Positions 60,040 to 64,000 of a stretch of 64,000 nt of DNA are shown piece after piece. Position 1 is the first letter of the stretch; each line of letters starts with the position of its first letter. The stretch lies in the NCBI RefSeq assembly GCF_900100705.1, contig NZ_FNCH01000021.1, positions 1 to 64,000 of the forward strand, given 5' to 3'. A program made the translations under genes and the position numbers. Origin of the DNA: Pedobacter terrae. Its GTDB lineage: Bacteria > Bacteroidota > Bacteroidia > Sphingobacteriales > Sphingobacteriaceae. The notes under the pieces are model-generated. The model ran no database searches and was not told the DNA's origin. It saw only the letters and a list, made by a program, of their open reading frames with translations.

Positions 60040-62299
60040 AATCTATAATAGGTCGAATATGATCTGGGTGATAACTTTTTATAAGTTTTTTAGCGTTATT
60101 AGATATCCGCTCCCAAAGGGCCCTATTTTCGTAAAGCTTTAAAATCTGGTTTGCAAATTCATTCGCAGTTGCAGCAAGCAAGTAGTCCTGTTCGGAAATT
60201 AATCCAATACCCTCAGCGCCTATTGATGAGGTAACTACCGGCAAAGCGTAGCTCAGGCTTTGACCAATTTTTCCTTTCATGCCAGCTCCAAACCTTAATG
60301 GAGCGGCAAATACACGGCTATTGTTAAAGTAATCAGATACATCTTCCAAATATCCGGTTACATGAATTTTTTCAGAAGCTAATTCCATTACTTCATTGTT
60401 AGGGTTGCTTCCGAGCAATGTTAACTTGATGGTAGGATTTTTAGCCCAAACTAAGGGCATGATTTCTCTTGAAAGATACTTAACAGCATCAATGTTAGGT
60501 TTATGCGCATAACCACCGATAAAAATTATACCTGACCTTTCTTCAAATGGAATAGCATTGTTATTTTCTTGGCTGATATGGATATTTGGGATTACTGTTG
60601 TTTTTGCTATTCCATAATTTTCCAATAGCTCTTTTTCATCATTTGTAATGGCGATTGTGATGTCTGCAGCTTTGGCAAATGCCAGTTCTTGTTCTTTGGT
60701 TTTATTTGCACTTTGTTTTAGTTCAGTATTATTAAGTAATTCTGCTTCACGTTCTTCCCGCAAAAAATGTAAATCAATGGTATCATAAATCCACTTAATT
60801 TTGGGATTATGATTAAATAAGAATTCAAATTCTTTGTTGTTCTGTGGTTTACAAATCCAGGCAACATCTATGGTATCTAACTTATTTAGTAAAAGCTTAA
60901 TCATGCTTTTCCGATTTGGGAAACGGTATAGGATTTCTACCCCCATATTTGTTAACTGTTCAAAGTACATATTTTTTTTAAGTCCGTCATTTGGTACGAA
61001 AACTATATGATGCTTTAAGGATATGAGTATTTTAATGATGTGCACAAGTCTAACCGATCCTGAATCTTTATCAGGTTCTGGTATGGTGTCATCAATGATA
61101 AGAATTGTTTTATTTTTTTTATGCTTTGTTAAAGATGATAATATACTGTTTTGATATGGATAATTAGGGAGTTGATTATGCCATTTTTGAGCAAACTTTT
61201 CTTTGTTTACTACCTGAAACCTTTTTATTGGATGTTTCTCGATATCCCTGCCTGAACTTATTCCTTCAAAATGGATCAGCTGCGATAATGGCTGATAGAT
61301 TACTTTTTTATCAAGGATATGTTTAACAGATAAACACAGATCAGTATCTTCATAATATGCCGGAATGTAGCGTAGATCAAAATAATCTAATTTTTGTAGA
61401 TCTACATTTCTAATCAATATGCTTGCACCCGAGCAGTAATCTACTTCTCTAATGAAATTATAACTTGGATGTGTTGGATCTTGATTATTGCCATAATTTG
61501 CCGCATTTGCATCCGAAAAAACAAGCCCTCCAGCCTCTTGAAGGAATCCATTCGCATAGATAAGCTTACTTCCCACGACTCCAATCTGCTCATCATTAAA
61601 TGGTATCAATAAATTTTCAAGCCAATTGATATTTACCTGTGTATCATTGTTCAGGAAACATACATATTCGCCTTTTGCCTGCCTTGCCCCATTGTTTGAT
61701 GATATGAGAAAACCGCTGTTCGCTTTGTTACGAATATATTTTATTCCAGATGAATTCGATTTAAAAAACTTTTCTGTCCCATCAGATGAGCAATCATCAA
61801 CAATAATTACCTCATAAGATAAAGAAGAAGGAGCATTGTTTGATAGTGAAAGCAAACAATTATAGGTGTATGATAAATTGTTAAAAACGGGTATTACAAT
61901 ACTTATGCGGGGGATATCATTCGCAATAAACTTAATCTGTTTTTTTAGAATTTTTTCTTCGGGAAGAAGTGGTAATATCGTTTCTGGAATGAAATACCTA
62001 TAACCAAAAAGAGTACCGCATATATCAAATAGTTTATTATGTGCGATATTTAAACCTTTAGAAGGGTAAATGGGAGAATATTTTTTAAATACAAGCGTAT
62101 AAAATGCCTTATAAGCTTTTTTATGAAACGTGATAGCTGATGCTAAAACCAGCAAAAGCCTTAATAAATATTTTGGATAAAACTTTGGATTTAGATAGAA
62201 ATATGCTGATTTGCCAGAAATAACCCCATGATTATATTTTGAAATAATTTTACGGTTGTTATTTTGGTTTAATTTATCAATCCACTTATAAATTTTCAT
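60026..62299 (-). CDS. Bifunctional GT2-GT4 glycosyltransferase
   Basis: A 757-residue protein with two glycosyltransferase domains. The N-terminal ~125 residues include a hydrophobic stretch (about 45-65). A GT2 domain (about 131-345) begins ISIVIPVFNNLSYTYNCLL with IIVDDCSSDGT and CFLNNDTQV. A GT4-like domain (about 395-757) carries FAAPLRFGAGMKGKIGQSLS and GAEGI. Two catalytic units on one chain suggest sequential sugar additions. Gene order with 62310 and 63207 (gaps 10 and 6 bp) shows one minus-strand transcript. Confidence 0.9.
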   Translation of the reverse strand: MKIYKWIDKLNQNNNRKIISKYNHGVISGKSAYFYLNPKFYPKYLLRLLLVLASAITFHKKAYKAFYTLVFKKYSPIYPSKGLNIAHNKLFDICGTLFGYRYFIPETILPLLPEEKILKKQIKFIANDIPRISIVIPVFNNLSYTYNCLLSLSNNAPSSLSYEVIIVDDCSSDGTEKFFKSNSSGIKYIRNKANSGFLISSNNGARQAKGEYVCFLNNDTQVNINWLENLLIPFNDEQIGVVGSKLIYANGFLQEAGGLVFSDANAANYGNNQDPTHPSYNFIREVDYCSGASILIRNVDLQKLDYFDLRYIPAYYEDTDLCLSVKHILDKKVIYQPLSQLIHFEGISSGRDIEKHPIKRFQVVNKEKFAQKWHNQLPNYPYQNSILSSLTKHKKNKTILIIDDTIPEPDKDSGSVRLVHIIKILISLKHHIVFVPNDGLKKNMYFEQLTNMGVEILYRFPNRKSMIKLLLNKLDTIDVAWICKPQNNKEFEFLFNHNPKIKWIYDTIDLHFLREEREAELLNNTELKQSANKTKEQELAFAKAADITIAITNDEKELLENYGIAKTTVIPNIHISQENNNAIPFEERSGIIFIGGYAHKPNIDAVKYLSREIMPLVWAKNPTIKLTLLGSNPNNEVMELASEKIHVTGYLEDVSDYFNNSRVFAAPLRFGAGMKGKIGQSLSYALPVVTSSIGAEGIGLISEQDYLLAATANEFANQILKLYENRALWERISNNAKKLIKSYHPDHIRPIIDSILS

Positions 62300-62309
62300 T
62301 CGATAAATA

Positions 62310-63200
62310 TTAGTAGGTTTTTCTTACTAGTTTTAAAGCATAATTTAGTCTGCTTAAGCCATGTCTAGGCTTTAAATCAGGGAATAGCAAATGATAATTT
62401 GTGAAGAACATTTTGACCAAAAATATCTTATCAAAAAAACCTAAACTGCTGTATGTTTTAAATAACTTGTAAATTAATCTTTCATCATTTTTATCAAGAT
62501 TCTTATAGTTTTTTGTCATGGCTAAATTATCTATTATTTCCTTGTACCGCTCATCCCTACCTTGCAATTTATACATAACAGAGTTGTTATGAATGCGATG
62601 TAAGGTCAGTTTTTCGGCCAAGTATGTTATTTTCTGGTGATAAATAGCTATAAAACCCATCCACCAATCGTAAAACCCCTCCTTTGGAATGGGGAATAAA
62701 AACGGCTTAAATTTTTTAGAAAACAAACTTGTATGTCCAGTTACAAAATTTGAAAATAATAAGCTTTTGAAAGTTTTGCCCTTCAATGAAAAGGTTTCAT
62801 TTAATAGCTGTCCGCTTGTAATTTCTCCCTGCTCGTTAATAAATGATGAGTTTGAAAAAATCAGCCAATTATTTCCTATGCTTTGGTATAGCAGCTCTAA
62901 TTTATTTTTCAGCCATATGTCATCCTGATCGCTTATGGCTATAAAATCTCCTAAACAATAAGCTATTGCTTTTTGAAAGTTAGCATTAAAACCAATATTC
63001 TTTTCATTAAAATATAGCTTGATCTGTTCATGTTTAACGGCATACTGCTTCAGTATATCTTTTGTGCCGTCAGAAGAACCATCATCAACAATCACTAATT
63101 CTATGTTTTTATAAGTTTGGTTAAGAATACTATCCAGTTGTTGCGGTAAAAAATTAGCACCATTATAGGTACAAAGTGCTATAGAAATAAGTGGCTCCAT
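62310..63200 (-). CDS. GT2 family glycosyltransferase
   Basis: A 296-residue family 2 enzyme. It starts EPLISIALCTYNGANFL; IELVIVDDGSSDGTKDIL and AISDQDDIWL carry the nucleotide-sugar and DxD metal motifs. The DQDDIW variant resembles rhamnosyl- or alpha-glucosyl-transferases of O-antigen loci. Substrate unknown. Coding is tightly linked to both neighbours on the same strand. Confidence 0.92.
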   Translation of the reverse strand: MEPLISIALCTYNGANFLPQQLDSILNQTYKNIELVIVDDGSSDGTKDILKQYAVKHEQIKLYFNEKNIGFNANFQKAIAYCLGDFIAISDQDDIWLKNKLELLYQSIGNNWLIFSNSSFINEQGEITSGQLLNETFSLKGKTFKSLLFSNFVTGHTSLFSKKFKPFLFPIPKEGFYDWWMGFIAIYHQKITYLAEKLTLHRIHNNSVMYKLQGRDERYKEIIDNLAMTKNYKNLDKNDERLIYKLFKTYSSLGFFDKIFLVKMFFTNYHLLFPDLKPRHGLSRLNYALKLVRKTY

Positions 63201-63206
63201 GATCGA

Positions 63207-64000
63207 TTACTTTAATAGGAGTTTGATAACCTGTTTCAAATTTAAATTGCTAAACGTAAACAAATCTGACTTTAGAAACTTATTCAGGGAAGATTTATTA
63301 TTGGATTTTTGTAGATAGTTATACCAATCTTTTTGAAGTTGTTTCTTTAATGCTTTTTGCTCAAATATGTGCTTTTCATAATTCGCTTTTAAGATGTTGA
63401 TCAGGTGGTGCTCAACTTCATGGGTAGAAAAACTGGCATCCTCAGGGCGTAGAATTGAATGGTGGATTAACAAGCTTTGCTGATCTACTTTATCGAATAA
63501 AAAAGATAGTAAATAGGCAATTGTTTTGAGCTCGCTTTGCACCATTTCTTCCCTTTTTTTCGATGTTATGCTTCCTTCATGAATGCGATAGTGCAACAAG
63601 CGCTCGTTCAAGTTAGCAACAGGATAAGCCATTGTAATTTGAGAAAATAAAAAATAGTCTTCAGCATATTTAAAATCTTCGCTGTAGGCAAATTTTTTTA
63701 TTGTTTCTGCATCCGCCATAATTGTTGGATGTAAAAAAGCATTGCGAAATAAGTTGAACACTTTGATTTTAGCACTATGCTTTGGCCGGTTTAGTTTATT
63801 TATTTCTTTTCCAGTTATATCAATAGTAAGAGCCCTGCTGCCACATAATTTATATGTTGGGTTTGCAGTTAGAAACTTTACTTGTTTACTTAATCGATCC
63901 GGCAAGGCAATATCATCAGCATCCATTCTCGCTATGTACCTGCCTTTACTCAACTTTAATCCCTCGTTCAAAGTTTCAACTATACCCTTATTCGCTATAT
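63207..64000 (-). CDS. GT2 family glycosyltransferase (5' end outside the window)
   Basis: The frame stays open to the window edge: before the TTG at 63971 come in-frame residues IANKGIVET, matching the GT2 helix that precedes LNEGLKLSKGRYIARMDADD, where the DAD motif lies. The N-terminal approximately 60 residues are therefore missing and the start is outside. The visible part has 264 residues; the C-terminal half is helical and rich in Lys. It is the first visible gene of the minus-strand glycosyltransferase operon. Confidence 0.9.
   Translation of the reverse strand, partial: IANKGIVETLNEGLKLSKGRYIARMDADDIALPDRLSKQVKFLTANPTYKLCGSRALTIDITGKEINKLNRPKHSAKIKVFNLFRNAFLHPTIMADAETIKKFAYSEDFKYAEDYFLFSQITMAYPVANLNERLLHYRIHEGSITSKKREEMVQSELKTIAYLLSFLFDKVDQQSLLIHHSILRPEDASFSTHEVEHHLINILKANYEKHIFEQKALKKQLQKDWYNYLQKSNNKSSLNKFLKSDLFTFSNLNLKQVIKLLLK

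Overview
The window is an AT-rich chromosomal segment from a Bacteroidota bacterium, most likely of the family Sphingobacteriaceae (Pedobacter-like). Supporting signs are a CarboxypepD_reg-type TonB receptor, DUF4270, DUF4369-thioredoxin, DUF4920 and DUF5684 proteins, frequent lipoprotein signals, and many Bacteroidota-type promoters (TAnnTTTG at -7, TTG about 19-20 bp upstream). I found no tRNA, rRNA, CRISPR array, transposase or prophage.

Layout. 0.2-5 kb: a TonB receptor with a small Cys/His-rich membrane protein, a TlpA-like thioredoxin and a nucleoid-associated protein. 5-12 kb: a tightly packed minus-strand operon (SpoIIM-like, membrane protein, DUF4129, DUF4350, MoxR, DUF58) with a divergent RDD protein. 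12-16 kb: small membrane proteins, an SGNH lipoprotein, PPTase-lipB and dcd. 16-22.5 kb: a large MG2/plug-domain protein, an auxiliary beta-oxidation pair (enoyl-CoA isomerase and 2,4-dienoyl-CoA reductase) and purD. 22.5-33 kb: a DUF4369 thioredoxin; a DUF4143 ATPase with a six-unit 22-bp repeat array just upstream of its promoter; an arginase-fold protein lacking several metal ligands; an epimerase; a phosphoserine phosphatase fused to a SerA tail; a fluoride-riboswitch-controlled CLC antiporter; tryptophan dioxygenase; and ilvE. 33-44 kb: radA, RNase G, a 29-residue AURKAIP1/COX24-like peptide, a TPR protein, HU, mutY, ssb, DUF4270, a half-length glycogen synthase, panC-panD and a flippase-like protein. 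45-52 kb: an acyl-CoA dehydrogenase, small membrane proteins and rimP-nusA-infB with a hairpin in the leader. 52-58 kb: an accessory block with an XRE regulator, an S41 peptidase lipoprotein and two tandem MACPF lipoproteins. 58-64 kb: a surface polysaccharide cluster (acyltransferase and four glycosyltransferases, the last cut by the window end).

Most promising for new biology: the paired MACPF (perforin-like) lipoproteins with duplicated promoter and signal peptide; the helically phased 22-bp array abutting the promoter of an ATPase that carries its own helix-turn-helix and nuclease-like residues; and the arginase-fold protein with a dismantled metal site. The fluoride riboswitch with an exactly placed promoter is a firm assignment. 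Several start codons were moved inward from the longest open frame, as explained in the entries.
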